DNA from: Azospirillum endophyticum
GTDB lineage: Bacteria; Pseudomonadota; Alphaproteobacteria; Azospirillales; Azospirillaceae
DNA: 61,389 nucleotides
Reading direction: 5' to 3'
Assembly (NCBI RefSeq): GCF_016595245.1
Contig: NZ_JAENHM010000007.1
Coordinates: forward strand, 179,831 to 241,219
In this document: in pieces, positions 43,312-52,381 of the stretch
How positions within the stretch are numbered: position 1 is the stretch's first letter
How the letters are laid out: every line of letters begins with the position of its first letter
The notes under the pieces: generated by a model
The model's database searches: none
What the model was told of the DNA's origin: nothing
What the model saw: the letters and a program-made list of their open reading frames with translations, nothing else
Position numbers and translations under genes: made by a program

Positions 43312-43998
43312 TCAACCGATTCGGTACAAGCTGCCGCCGACGCCAAGATATTCGACGACTCCCTGAGGATCGCCATTCGCCGCTCCGTAAAAGTTGGCAA
43401 TGGTAACTGCTCCGCCCAGGATGCCGTCCGACTGATAGTCACTCAAGGAGTAAATGATGAGGTCGTTCGCATAGGCACCGGACCCATGCGAGAATCTCAC
43501 ATCGGAGATATTGATGTTATTGAGATAAAGAGTATCGTCAGATCCCGAAAAATCGAATATAGTATCGAATCCATCATTCTGGCTGAAATCATATACGTAG
43601 TTATCGCTGTAGTTCCCCCCGATCAGAGTGTCGTCGCCCTGGTTTCCAATCAACCAGTCTATACCTGATTCCGAGGGTTGATCTCCAATGAGAAGATCAT
43701 TTCCAGTTCCACCATAAAGAGAATCGTTATTGTTTCCACCAACAAGCGTATCGTTCCCTTCGTGTCCAATGAGGAGATCGTCCTGGTCTTCACCGAACAG
43801 GAGGTCATTCCCTGCCCCTCCAGCAAGCGTGTCGTTCCCCTGCCCCCCTTTCATACTGTCGTTGCCGTCCTCACCATTGAGAACATCGTTGTACGGCGAT
43901 CCGAAGACGATGTCGTCTCCACCACCTGCGTTGACCGTAACGGCAACGTTAAACGGGCCAAAGGTTTCAGGGTCCTGATTTCCAGTATGGGCGGGCAT
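43312..43998 (-). CDS. small RTX-type calcium-binding protein
   Basis: A 228-residue secreted-type protein. The ATG at 43998 has GAGGAAGAGGA upstream; ATG 44037 would add 13 residues. Residues about 22-120 contain some nine GGxGxDxLx-type RTX nonapeptides (DNDSMKGG and AGNDLLFGE-like units). The region after them lacks repeats and ends GVGGSLYRIG, consistent with a type I secretion signal region. RTX arrays fold on binding calcium. Base composition is clearly A/T-richer than neighbours. No T1SS genes are nearby. Confidence 0.88.
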   Translation of the reverse strand: MPAHTGNQDPETFGPFNVAVTVNAGGGDDIVFGSPYNDVLNGEDGNDSMKGGQGNDTLAGGAGNDLLFGEDQDDLLIGHEGNDTLVGGNNNDSLYGGTGNDLLIGDQPSESGIDWLIGNQGDDTLIGGNYSDNYVYDFSQNDGFDTIFDFSGSDDTLYLNNINISDVRFSHGSGAYANDLIIYSLSDYQSDGILGGAVTIANFYGAANGDPQGVVEYLGVGGSLYRIG

Positions 43999-44102
43999 TA
44001 TGTCCTCTTCCTCTTGATTGATTTGCGAATTTTCCATGGCGGTTCGTCCGCCGGCCTGCATGCCGCAAGCAGCGTGGTGCACATCAATATCCAGATTTCG
44101 AA

Positions 44103-44957
44103 CTATGCTTGCTGGAGGGATTTGAGTTTGGTGTAGAGGCCGGCAGCCTTCTGGACATCGGCATCGTCATTGCCGCGCGTGAAAAGAACCGCGCCAACGG
44201 CTGCATCGGGGCCCGATTTGCCATTGGTGACGGCATATCGATGCATCCCCGACTTCCCGGATTGATCGGACGACGATAGCGCCGACCCCAGCGAACCCGA
44301 CAAAATGGATGCAAGCAGGCTATTGGCCGTGGCATCACCGGAATCGAGATCGACGATGCTCATCTGCCCGTCCGGAATATCGACGGTGCGATCGAAACTG
44401 ACAGACGACAGAAGATTCGAAGAGCCATCGCCCTGGTGGCCTATGGAGATCTCGCCAGTTCTGGCGTTGGCCAATGCCGACGGGTCATAGGGATCGTTGG
44501 CTCCCCCCTCCTTTAAGATCAGCGGCATATCGGGGCGCGTCACTCCGCTCGCCGCCAAGGATGTACGGATGATGTCATTGGCAGCCCCCCCCAGAACAGC
44601 CACCTCATCGCCTGACGTATTGAGGGTCTTTTTCGCGAAATCCGAAACTTTTCCCCAATAGTCCGACAACTTGTTGGACCAGTCGGTAAAAGCGTTCATG
44701 AAATTCGTAACGCCGACGTTTCTCATCTTGTCGCCGCCCGGCGCTGAGATATCCGCAGGCACATATCCCTCGCCGATGGAATAGGACATCCCCGGCTTGA
44801 GATTCTGGATGGCGGATCTGATATCGACGACCACCCCGGAGGAACCACCCGCAGGCCCCGCATCCCTGGGTGTGACGGCAGATTTCTGAGGATTTGGCTG
44901 AACGGTGCTCGACGGCCGCATGTTTCCGGCCGCCGTCGGATCCGAAGTCACCTTCAT
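44103..44957 (-). CDS. hypothetical protein
   Basis: A 284-residue protein I do not recognise. The start at 44957 follows AAGGAG. The N-terminal 55 residues are Pro/Ser/Thr/Asn-rich and probably disordered. The rest mixes helices (FMNAFTDWSNKLSDYWGKV) with Asp/Gly/Ser-rich segments (IGHQGDGSSNLLSS and VDLDSGDATANS). It has no Cys, no clear signal peptide and no membrane helix. It is less GC-rich than flanking genes and lies directly upstream of the RTX gene on the same strand, with about 100 bp between them, so the two may form a unit. Confidence 0.7.
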   Translation of the reverse strand: MKVTSDPTAAGNMRPSSTVQPNPQKSAVTPRDAGPAGGSSGVVVDIRSAIQNLKPGMSYSIGEGYVPADISAPGGDKMRNVGVTNFMNAFTDWSNKLSDYWGKVSDFAKKTLNTSGDEVAVLGGAANDIIRTSLAASGVTRPDMPLILKEGGANDPYDPSALANARTGEISIGHQGDGSSNLLSSVSFDRTVDIPDGQMSIVDLDSGDATANSLLASILSGSLGSALSSSDQSGKSGMHRYAVTNGKSGPDAAVGAVLFTRGNDDADVQKAAGLYTKLKSLQQA

Positions 44958-45128
44958 GATGCGCTCCTTCGCAGGTAGGCAACTCGGTCCGGCCCCCCGC
45001 AACCCAGCGCCTCAAGCCCTGCCCCTGAATGCCCTTATAGCGGGCACAGGATGCATCGTTTCGTCGCTCTCCGCAAACGAAAATTCTCTTCAAAGATGCA
45101 GAATATGTCGCGACTGCGTTTTATTGCT

Positions 45129-45950
45129 TCAGCCGGCCAGCTCACGCGACCGCCGGGTGGCGGCGGCGATGGCGGCGGTCATCACCGGCTGCAAGCCGTC
45201 GTCGGCCATCAGCACGTCCAGGGCGGCCTGGGTGGTGCCGTTGGGGCTGGTCACCGCCTTGCGCAGGTCGGCGGCCTCCTGCGGCGAGGCGTCGAGCAGG
45301 GCGCCGGCCCCCGATACCGTGGCGCGGGCCAGCCGCAGGGCCAGATCGGCGGGCAGCCCGGCGGCCTCGCCGGCCTTGGCCATCGCCTCGACCAGGAAGA
45401 AGACATAGGCCGGGCCGCTGCCCGACACGGCGGTGACGGGGTCGAGCAGCCCCTCGTCCTCGACCCAGGCGACGTCGCCGACGGCGCGCAGCAGCCGGTC
45501 GGACAGGGCGCGCTGGGCGGCGCTGACGCGGGAGTTCGGAACGGCGACGGTCATGCCGCGGCCGATGGCGGCCGGCGTGTTGGGCATGGAGCGGACGACG
45601 ACCGCCCCCTCCCCCAGCAGCCGCTCGAAATAGGCGATGGTCTTGCCGGCGGCGATCGACAGGAAGACGGTGCCGGGACGGACCAGCGAGCGGTAGGAAG
45701 GCAGCGCGTCCTCCATCACCTGCGGCTTGACCGCCAGGACGACGACGTCGGGAACGAAGCCGTCGGGGAGGCTGTCCGCCCCCGAAGCCAGGGTGACGCG
45801 CGCATCGCCCGCCAGCGACGGCGGCAGACCGGCCCGGTCGACCACCACGACCCGCGAAGCGGTCCCGGCGGCCAACCAGCCGTCCAGCATCGCCCCGCCC
45901 ATCTTCCCGCAACCGACCAGCAGCAGCGACGCACCCGATTCCACCGTCAT
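45129..45950 (-). CDS. proC: pyrroline-5-carboxylate reductase
   Basis: A 273-residue ProC, the last step of proline synthesis. The NAD(P)-binding motif is LLVGCGKMGGAMLDGWL near the N-terminus. The conserved RSMPNTPAAIGRG, VTAVSGSGPAYVFFLVEAM and SPNGTTQAAL segments form the substrate site. The start ATG at 45950 follows a GTG in GTGATG. It sits 23 bp downstream of the ybjN-like gene on the same strand, a common alphaproteobacterial pairing. Confidence 0.96.
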   Translation of the reverse strand: MTVESGASLLLVGCGKMGGAMLDGWLAAGTASRVVVVDRAGLPPSLAGDARVTLASGADSLPDGFVPDVVVLAVKPQVMEDALPSYRSLVRPGTVFLSIAAGKTIAYFERLLGEGAVVVRSMPNTPAAIGRGMTVAVPNSRVSAAQRALSDRLLRAVGDVAWVEDEGLLDPVTAVSGSGPAYVFFLVEAMAKAGEAAGLPADLALRLARATVSGAGALLDASPQEAADLRKAVTSPNGTTQAALDVLMADDGLQPVMTAAIAAATRRSRELAG

Positions 45951-45973
45951 GACCCGTTCCGTCCCCTGTTCGC

Positions 45974-46477
45974 TCACGCTTCGCCCATGGTGTCGAGAAT
46001 GGCGGCCGACACCGCCTCCGACGCCGACTTCCCGCCCCAGATCACGAACTGGAAGGCGGGGTAGAAGCGCTCGCACTCCGACAGGGCGATCTCCACCAGA
46101 TCCTCCAGCTGCTCCACCGCCGCCCCGCGCGAGCCGCGCAGCAGCATGGTCTGGCGGAACATCGGGGTGTGCTCCTCCGAACAGACGTCGAAATGGCCGA
46201 GCCACATGCGGCCGTTGACCTCGGCCAGCAATTCGGCGACAGCGGTGCGGCGGGCGGCCTGGACCTTCATGTCGAACTGGCAGGAGAACTGCATCGCGCT
46301 GACGTCCGGCTGCCAAACGAAGTAGAGCCGGTAATCGCACCAGCGCCCGCCGATCTCGACGACCAGCTCGTCCTCGGTGGCACGGTCGAACGGCCATTCG
46401 TTGGCGGTCACGATCTCCTCGACCACGTCGAGCGGATTGTGGGCGGAAGTGGTGGTTTCGACGGCTACAGCCGACAT
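45974..46477 (-). CDS. YbjN domain-containing protein
   Basis: A 167-residue YbjN-family protein. The start follows AGGAGGA at excellent spacing. Conserved parts are ANEWPFDRATEDELVVEIGG, LYFVWQPDVSAMQFSCQFDM and MWLGHFDVCSEEHTPMFRQT. The fold resembles type III secretion chaperones and YbjN of enterics (linked to stress and motility), but function here is unknown. It is directly upstream of proC. Confidence 0.9.
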   Translation of the reverse strand: MSAVAVETTTSAHNPLDVVEEIVTANEWPFDRATEDELVVEIGGRWCDYRLYFVWQPDVSAMQFSCQFDMKVQAARRTAVAELLAEVNGRMWLGHFDVCSEEHTPMFRQTMLLRGSRGAAVEQLEDLVEIALSECERFYPAFQFVIWGGKSASEAVSAAILDTMGEA

Positions 46478-46613
46478 ATCAGCGTCCTCCTGTGAAGGCG
46501 CAATGGGCGGTACCGTTCACCCGGACCGAAGGGACGCGCCGGCCAGAGCGCGCGATCCGGGCCAATACCCCGAAGATGATGAAGAAACGAACCGAGCAAG
46601 CCTGGGCGTGGCG

Positions 46614-46648
46614 ATGCCGCATCCGCGGTCCGGCCGCGGATGCGGCAT
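46614..46648. terminator. perfect 15-bp stem-loop between ubiK and ybjN
   Basis: ATGCCGCATCCGCGG pairs perfectly with CCGCGGATGCGGCAT around a TCCGG loop. It lies between the minus-strand ubiK stop (46698) and the ybjN start (46477). It lacks a U-tract but is extremely stable. Confidence 0.45.
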
Positions 46649-46697
46649 GGACCGGGACGACGGGAGGAACGTCGGCCGTGTGCGGCAGCGCCGATGC

Positions 46698-47066
46698 TCA
46701 GGGTGCCGGCGGAGCCCCGACGGCGGGCTTGGCCGCCGGAGCGGCCGGTTCGGTTTCGACCACGGCCGGAACGCCGGGGGCCTCGACCGGAACCGGCAGC
46801 GGCGCTGTCGGGGCGCTCAGCGACGCGACCGTCGCCTCCAGCGCGGCAAGCCGCTCGGCCATCGCCTCCTGCTCCTCGCGGGCCTTGGCGGCCATGGCGC
46901 GGACAGCCTCGTATTCCTCGCGGCTGACCACGTCCATCCGCGACAGGACACGTTCGAGTTGGGCCCGAAGCTGGCCTTCGGCCTCTTCGCGCAAGGACGA
47001 AAAGGCGCCGAGCGCGCCACCCGCCACACGGGCGAGATCGTCCAAAATCCTGTTGTCCACCTGCAT
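46698..47066 (-). CDS. ubiK: accessory factor UbiK family protein
   Basis: A 122-residue protein of the BMFP/UbiK family. The N-terminal MQVDNRILDDLARVAGGALG and the coiled-coil LREEAEGQLRAQLERVLSRMD, with DVVSREEYEAVRAMAAKARE, are diagnostic. The C-terminus is an Ala/Pro-rich low-complexity tail (residues 85-122). UbiK assists ubiquinone biosynthesis (with UbiJ in enterics). It lies upstream of ybjN-proC on the same strand. Confidence 0.92.
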   Translation of the reverse strand: MQVDNRILDDLARVAGGALGAFSSLREEAEGQLRAQLERVLSRMDVVSREEYEAVRAMAAKAREEQEAMAERLAALEATVASLSAPTAPLPVPVEAPGVPAVVETEPAAPAAKPAVGAPPAP

Positions 47067-47159
47067 CGCTCTGACTTCCGGTTACCGTTCGTACATTATG
47101 GACGCCACACGCGGCGACTTCAACGCCCTTGGAACGCCCATGCCCGGGTGGGAGGGGTG

Positions 47160-50100
47160 TCACCTGGCCGGGGAGGCGGCGTTGAAGCGGTCGCGCAGGG
47201 CCTTCAGGTCCAGCGTCTGGGTCGGAGCGGCCCAGGGGCCGGCGATGCGCAGCGTCAGCGGCGGCAGGTCGCCGTCCGCCTTCACCGTCAGCGCCAACCC
47301 CAGATCCACCCGCTCGTCGGGGAGGGAGATCGTGCCCGCCAGCGTGCCGTCGGCCGGGACGGTGGTCAGCCGGGTGTCCTCGGTGCGGATCACTCCGCCG
47401 TCGACGGCGAAGCGGGCGTCCAGCCGGTCCAGCCTGGTCTCCCCGCCCTGCAGCGCACCGGCGACGGCGCCCAGCACCTCCTGCGTGCGCTCGGCCCCGG
47501 CGAGGCGGCTGCGCAGGGCGGCAAGGTCGACGCCGCGCAGCACGCCGCCCGACGCCACCGCCCGGCCCCGGCCGCTCAGGCTGCGCAGGAGCGCGTCGCC
47601 GTGGCCGCTGCCGGACAGCGTCACGTCGAGATCGACGGTGCCGCCGCTGAGGCCGAGACCGGCGATACCGGACAAGGCCGTCCCCATGTTCGCCTTGATG
47701 ACGGTGACGTCGGCGTCGAGCTTCGGCGCCCGGCCCGGCGCGGTGGCGAGGCGGCCGCCGATGCCGATCTGCCCGCCCTGCCATTCGCCGTCCAGCTGTT
47801 CCAGGGTCGCGACGCCGTCGACCAGGGTCGCCCGCAGCGCCGGCTGGGCGATGCGTTGCCCGCCCACCGTCAGCGCCGTGGAGGTCAGGCCGAGACGCCC
47901 GTCCAGCGACTGCATCCAGCCGAGGTCGGCCAACGGATCGGCAGCCGGGTCCGCGGCCGGATCCGGAGCGGTCGCGGCGGAACGGCCGGCGCCGTCCCCG
48001 ACCAGCGGCGCGGAGCGCAGCCGGTCGAGGTCGAGGTCGCCGGTCTGGAGGTCGGCCTGGAAGGCGGGGCGGGCCGCCTTGCGGTCGAGCACCAGCTTGC
48101 CGCGCAGGGGAATGCCGGCGACCAGCCCCTGGATGTTGTTCAGGCTGGGGGCCGCGGCGGTGCCCGACAGTTCGCCGTAGAGGTCCAGTGGGCCATAGGC
48201 GCGGGCCAGCCCGCTGTCGCTGAACAGGGCGGCGATCCGCCCCATCTCGGGATGGGTCACGCGCAGCTTCAGGTCGGCGCTGGGTGTGCGGTCCAGCCCG
48301 ATCAGCGCGCCGCCGGCCTCCAGCGTGCCGCCCAGCAGGCCGGCGGAGGCCTCGACCGCCAGCCGTTCCCCGTCGCCGGCCAGCCGCGCCTTGGCGTTGA
48401 CCGCGCCGAGCCGCTCCGGCACCGGCAGGCCGCGCGGCCAGGACACGGCGCTCGGCAGACCGCCCAGCGACCCGGCTTCGGCGGTCAGGGCCAGATTGAC
48501 GCCGCGCAGCGGGATCAGGCTGGCGACCTGCCCGTCGATCCGCGCCTGCAGCCCGGCGACATCGTCCACCTTGGCCTCGCGCACCGTCAGCGCGCCGGAG
48601 GCGACCGTGGCGTCGAGATGAAGCCCCTGGACCGGCAGCCCGCCCACCGTCAGCTGGCCGACCCGCAGGTCGAGGTTGGCGTCGGCGAGACCGAGAAGCC
48701 TTTGCGGGGTCTGGCCGGTATCGGCAGCGGTCCGCGGACCGGAGGCGGTGGCCTGGGGGGCAGGCTGGGCGGTGTTGGATGGGGCGGTGGTGGATTGAGC
48801 CGCCGGCAGATAGCCGTCCAGGTTGAGGCGGTCGAGTTCCAGCCTTGCGCCGAAGGCCGGCCGGCCGCGGTCGACATAGGCGACGGCGCCGCCGAGCCGG
48901 CTGCTGTCGAAACGGAAATCCAGTCCCGACATCTCGAAACGGTCGGCATGGCCCTGGAGCCGCGCCGACAGCGAGGCGCGGCGCAGCCTGTCGGCGGGGA
49001 CGCCGCGCAGGTCCAGCTTCGCCCATTCCAGCAGGGCACGCAGGTTGTCGGCATTCGCCTCCATCCGCATGTCGAGCGTCGGCTGGCCGCCCGGCGTCGT
49101 CACCTCCCCCGCCGCGACGAAGTCCGAGCCGCCGGGCAGTAGCGCGCTCACCCGGTCGATGTTCAGCCGTCCGGCGGACAGGCTGGCCTCGATCCGGCCC
49201 TGACGCACGACGCCGTGGTTGTAGCCGATGGCGTCGATGGCGACGTCCAGCTTGGCCTCCACCCCCGTCGGCAGCGCGACGGACGGCGCCGGCGCAGCGC
49301 CGCCGGAAGTCCCCGGGGCGCCGGCGCCCTGGGCGGTGCCCTGGCTGGCACCGGCAGCGGTGCCGCTTCCGCCGGTCCGCCCGGCCTGTCCCGACCCGCT
49401 CTTCGCCAGCCAGGAATCGAGATCCAGCCGGTTGATCACGAGGGTCAGCTCGGTGCGCGGCGCCTCGCGCCGGGCCGGATCGCCGACCCGCAGGGTGGCG
49501 TTGCCGGTGGCCCGGGTGTCACCCAGCTGCGCTTCCAGACTTGAGAAGGTGGCGAGGCTGGTTCCCGCCTCCACCGTCGAGCGCAGGTTGAAGGGCTGGG
49601 ACAGCGCGGCGGGCGCCCAGGAGGCATTGGGGACGTTCACCAGCCTGGCGAAATCGCTGCCCTCGGCACGCAGGTCGCCCTGTACTTTCGAGCTGCCGCC
49701 GCCACCGGTTCCGCTGCCGCTGCCGCCGGTCAGGATGCCGGCGAAGCGCAGGGTGGCATCGGTGTGGGGCATCGACAGGGTGGCGCGCACCGGCACCGCC
49801 GCCCCCTCGGTGAAGCGGCCGGCGGTGGCCTCGCCATGCAGCGACAGGCCGCGCAGGCGAAAATCGCCCTGGGCCTGGAAAGGGCCGTTCAGGCTGCCGG
49901 CGGCGATGCGGGCGTTCAGTCCTTCGACCTTTTCGGTCCGGCCGTTGCGGTCGTCGCGGTAGACGAGGGTGCCGTTGTCGATCAGCACCTGGTCGAAGCT
50001 GACGGCGGAGACCAGCCCTTCGGCGGCCCCCAGCCCGTCACCCTTGCGGGTGCCGGCGGTCGACAGGTCCCAGTTGATGCGCCCGTCCTTCAGCACCTCG

Positions 50101-50444
50101 ACCACGAAGGTCGGCTCGACCAGGGCGATGCTCTCCACCTGGATGCGGCCGCCCAGCAGCGGGCCGAGCGCCACGCGGGCGTCCAGCTTCTTCAGGTGCA
50201 TCATGTCGGGTTCGGCGGCACCGGCGGCGTTGGCCAGCCGGGCGTCGCGGACGGTCAACGCCGGCGACGGCAGCAGGGTGAAGCCGACGTCCCCCCGCAG
50301 CTCCACCTGCCGGCCAGTGGCCTGCGACACACGCTCGGCGATGGTGCCCTTGTAGGCGTTCCAGTCGATCAGACTCGGTGCCGCCAACAGCAGACCGGCC
50401 AGAACAGCCAGTCCGGCCACTGCAGCGATCAGGATCTTCTTCAC
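47160..50444 (-). CDS. AsmA family protein
   Basis: A 1094-residue AsmA-type protein. The start is a GTG at 50444, giving the signal-anchor MKKILIAAVAGLAVLAGLLL and then DWNAYKGTIAERVSQATGR, the AsmA N-terminal hallmark. The body is a long beta-rich repeat region (VRDARLANAAGA, LNGPFQAQGDFRLRG and many similar strands) typical of bridge-like lipid-transfer proteins. A Gly/Ser/Ala-rich linker (around residue 370) interrupts it. The AsmA C-terminal domain follows with ALRSRLAGAERTQEVLGAVA. It likely helps phospholipid transport to the outer membrane. Confidence 0.92.
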   Translation of the reverse strand: MKKILIAAVAGLAVLAGLLLAAPSLIDWNAYKGTIAERVSQATGRQVELRGDVGFTLLPSPALTVRDARLANAAGAAEPDMMHLKKLDARVALGPLLGGRIQVESIALVEPTFVVEVLKDGRINWDLSTAGTRKGDGLGAAEGLVSAVSFDQVLIDNGTLVYRDDRNGRTEKVEGLNARIAAGSLNGPFQAQGDFRLRGLSLHGEATAGRFTEGAAVPVRATLSMPHTDATLRFAGILTGGSGSGTGGGGSSKVQGDLRAEGSDFARLVNVPNASWAPAALSQPFNLRSTVEAGTSLATFSSLEAQLGDTRATGNATLRVGDPARREAPRTELTLVINRLDLDSWLAKSGSGQAGRTGGSGTAAGASQGTAQGAGAPGTSGGAAPAPSVALPTGVEAKLDVAIDAIGYNHGVVRQGRIEASLSAGRLNIDRVSALLPGGSDFVAAGEVTTPGGQPTLDMRMEANADNLRALLEWAKLDLRGVPADRLRRASLSARLQGHADRFEMSGLDFRFDSSRLGGAVAYVDRGRPAFGARLELDRLNLDGYLPAAQSTTAPSNTAQPAPQATASGPRTAADTGQTPQRLLGLADANLDLRVGQLTVGGLPVQGLHLDATVASGALTVREAKVDDVAGLQARIDGQVASLIPLRGVNLALTAEAGSLGGLPSAVSWPRGLPVPERLGAVNAKARLAGDGERLAVEASAGLLGGTLEAGGALIGLDRTPSADLKLRVTHPEMGRIAALFSDSGLARAYGPLDLYGELSGTAAAPSLNNIQGLVAGIPLRGKLVLDRKAARPAFQADLQTGDLDLDRLRSAPLVGDGAGRSAATAPDPAADPAADPLADLGWMQSLDGRLGLTSTALTVGGQRIAQPALRATLVDGVATLEQLDGEWQGGQIGIGGRLATAPGRAPKLDADVTVIKANMGTALSGIAGLGLSGGTVDLDVTLSGSGHGDALLRSLSGRGRAVASGGVLRGVDLAALRSRLAGAERTQEVLGAVAGALQGGETRLDRLDARFAVDGGVIRTEDTRLTTVPADGTLAGTISLPDERVDLGLALTVKADGDLPPLTLRIAGPWAAPTQTLDLKALRDRFNAASPAR

Positions 50445-50776
50445 CGGGTTTCCGCCTTCCCTGCGACCGGCCTTGTCCTCGGCCGTGCCCCTTTGCCACG
50501 TCGTTTCCATATGATCCGCGCCGCCCCATCCCGGAAGGGATGGTGGGCGACGCGGGTCCTCATTTCCGCCCCGGCCGGCTTTCCAGCCAACCGGCTTCCG
50601 GTGCGAACCGTCATTCGGTAAGCTAGCGCCCGCAGAAGAAACAAGCAATTTGGGCAATCCCACGGCCAAGTCGGGTGCCGTGCGATTTTTCCGCGAAGTT
50701 TTTTCGGCCTGCCCCCCGCCCCGACCGGCCGTGCGGCACCAGAACCCTCCCGAAATCAGCCACCGGAGACAGAACC

Positions 50777-50980
50777 ATGGGCGACGTGGTCAACCTCAAC
50801 CGTTTCCGCAAGGCCCGCGACAAGGCGGAGCGCAGCAAGGACGCCGATGCGAATCGGGCCCGATTCGGCCGCACCAAGGCGGAAAAGGAACGCGACCGCA
50901 AGGGCGCCGAGCGACAGGCCCGGGGTTTGGACGGGCACAGGCTGGACGGGCAGGCGCCGGATCCGGATGGAGACGCCTGA
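50777..50980 (+). CDS. DUF4169 family protein
   Basis: A 67-residue basic protein, MGDVVNLNRFRKARDKAERS at the start, then RARFGRTKAEKERDRKGAER. The sequence pattern is the DUF4169 family, confined mostly to alphaproteobacteria. It has no known function. The start follows GGAGACAG. It is highly charged and probably nucleic-acid or ribosome-associated, but that is a guess. Confidence 0.85.
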   Translation: MGDVVNLNRFRKARDKAERSKDADANRARFGRTKAEKERDRKGAERQARGLDGHRLDGQAPDPDGDA

Positions 50981-51176
50981 CCGTCCCACCGCCGACCGCC
51001 GACCGCCGACCGCCGGGCGGCGAAGACCGAGCTGGGCAGTCGGAATAACCTCTGATTTTTTGTTACTATTGGGTATGCCGATAGTTCCCTATTGCGACCA
51101 TCAGCGGCACTGTGGGACAGTGCCGCCATGAAGCGCCGACGGGCGCGTTCCTTGGTCGATGGGGAGGGCCGTCATC

Positions 51177-52001
51177 ATGGTCGACATGACGTCGTTTCGC
51201 GGACCGGTTCACACGCCTCAGACGCATGGCACCGGCCGGACCCCGGCCTGGCTGCCGGCGATCCGGTCGGTCGGGACGGATCGCCCCTGGGTCTGGCTGG
51301 CGGCAGCTTGGCAGGACATGACGGCGGCGCCCGCCATCAGCCTGGCCTACGGCGCGCTGGCGGTGATCTCCAGCTTCGTCCTGGTGGTCGGGCTGGCGGT
51401 GCTGGACATGGAGTATCTGCTGCTGCCGATGGCGGCGGGGTTCATGCTGCTCGGCCCGCTGTTCGCCGTCGGGCTGTACGAGACCAGCCGCCTGCTGGAA
51501 TTGGGAGAACGGCCGACCTTCGGCAAGGTCGGCGCCGCCTATCGCCGCAACGGCGTGCAGATCGCCGGGATCGGGATGATCCTGATGCTGGCGATGCTGG
51601 CCTGGATCCGCGTCGCCTTCCTGATCTTCGCCCTGTTCTTCTCCGGCGAGACGCCGGCGCTGGACCAGCTGGTCGACCGCATCTTCTTCTCGGCCGAAAC
51701 CCTTCCGTTCCTGCTGACCGGGACGGTATTCGGCGGGATCATCGCCACGGCGGTCTTCTCCATCGCCGTGGTGTCGGTGCCGATGCTGCTGGACCGCGAG
51801 ACCGACGTCTTCACCGCCATGGCGACCAGCATCGCCGTGGTGCGCGCCAACATCAAGCCGATGGTCGCCTGGGGCTTCCTGATCGCCCTGTTCATGAGCG
51901 CCGGGATGGTGACCGCCTTCCTCGGGCTCGCCATCGCCCTGCCGGTGGTCGGCCACGCGTCCTGGCACTGCTACCGGGATCTGGTCGGCACCGGACGCTG
52001 A
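51177..52001 (+). CDS. DUF2189 integral membrane protein
   Basis: A 274-residue membrane protein. The start at 51177 has GGGGAGG nine bases upstream; an ATG at 51159 is possible. About six hydrophobic helices are visible (for example LAYGALAVISSFVLVVGLAV and GIGMILMLAMLAWIRVAFLIF), and the N-terminal ~45 residues are soluble. The segment AAWQDMTAAPAISLAYG is characteristic of DUF2189. The family is described only as membrane proteins, sometimes near cytochrome oxidase genes. Confidence 0.9.
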   Translation: MVDMTSFRGPVHTPQTHGTGRTPAWLPAIRSVGTDRPWVWLAAAWQDMTAAPAISLAYGALAVISSFVLVVGLAVLDMEYLLLPMAAGFMLLGPLFAVGLYETSRLLELGERPTFGKVGAAYRRNGVQIAGIGMILMLAMLAWIRVAFLIFALFFSGETPALDQLVDRIFFSAETLPFLLTGTVFGGIIATAVFSIAVVSVPMLLDRETDVFTAMATSIAVVRANIKPMVAWGFLIALFMSAGMVTAFLGLAIALPVVGHASWHCYRDLVGTGR

Positions 52002-52013
52002 GGTGAACAAATG

Positions 52014-52050
52014 AAAGCCCTCCCCCGGGCATCGGGGGAGGGCTTTTTCT
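52014..52050. terminator. bidirectional intrinsic terminator
   Basis: AAAGCCCTCCCCC-GGGCATC-GGGGGAGGGCTTTTT is a near-perfect stem ending in a T-run on the plus strand, placed 12 bp after the DUF2189 stop. On the minus strand it follows the convergent DUF1192 gene, which ends at 52052. It is a strong candidate for ending both transcripts. Confidence 0.9.
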
Positions 52051-52051
52051 T

Positions 52052-52249
52052 TCACCCCTTCTTGAAGAAGGCTTCCGCCGCCGATTTCTGCGCCTGCTTG
52101 GCGGCGATGGCCGCGCGGGCGCGGGCGATTTCCGCCTCCAGCGTGGCGATGTAGGCCTCGATCTCGGCCACCCCCATCACCGTCAGGTCCTTGGGCGCGG
52201 GCTTGGCCTTGCGCGGCTCCAGATCCTCGAAACGGTCGTCGATCGCCAT
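52052..52249 (-). CDS. DUF1192 family protein
   Basis: A 65-residue protein. MAIDDRFEDLEPRK, TVMGVAEIEAYIATLEAEI and KSAAEAFFKKG are the DUF1192 signature. The family is a short alphaproteobacterial coiled-coil-like protein of unknown role. It is divergent from the quinone-oxidoreductase gene, a conserved pairing in this group. Confidence 0.9.
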   Translation of the reverse strand: MAIDDRFEDLEPRKAKPAPKDLTVMGVAEIEAYIATLEAEIARARAAIAAKQAQKSAAEAFFKKG

Positions 52250-52381
52250 GGTCGGGTCCCTCCCCTGCCGCGTGGTTCGCCTTGTCAGGCCGGTCGGGCA
52301 AATCTACCTTTCGAGCCGGACAATTCCAACGTGCCGGTGTCCCCGGACGCGGGCACGGACACGCAAACAAGGAAGACCGCC

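Noticed and set aside
43486..44136. Plus-strand open frames opposite the RTX gene
   Set aside because: They mirror the repeated RTX codons and give Val/Ile/Ser-rich nonsense; the minus-strand RTX repeats are unmistakable.
46377..49142. A 921-codon plus-strand open frame opposite ybjN, ubiK and the AsmA gene
   Set aside because: Shadow frame spanning three real genes on the other strand, with low-complexity Arg/Gln/Pro-rich translation.
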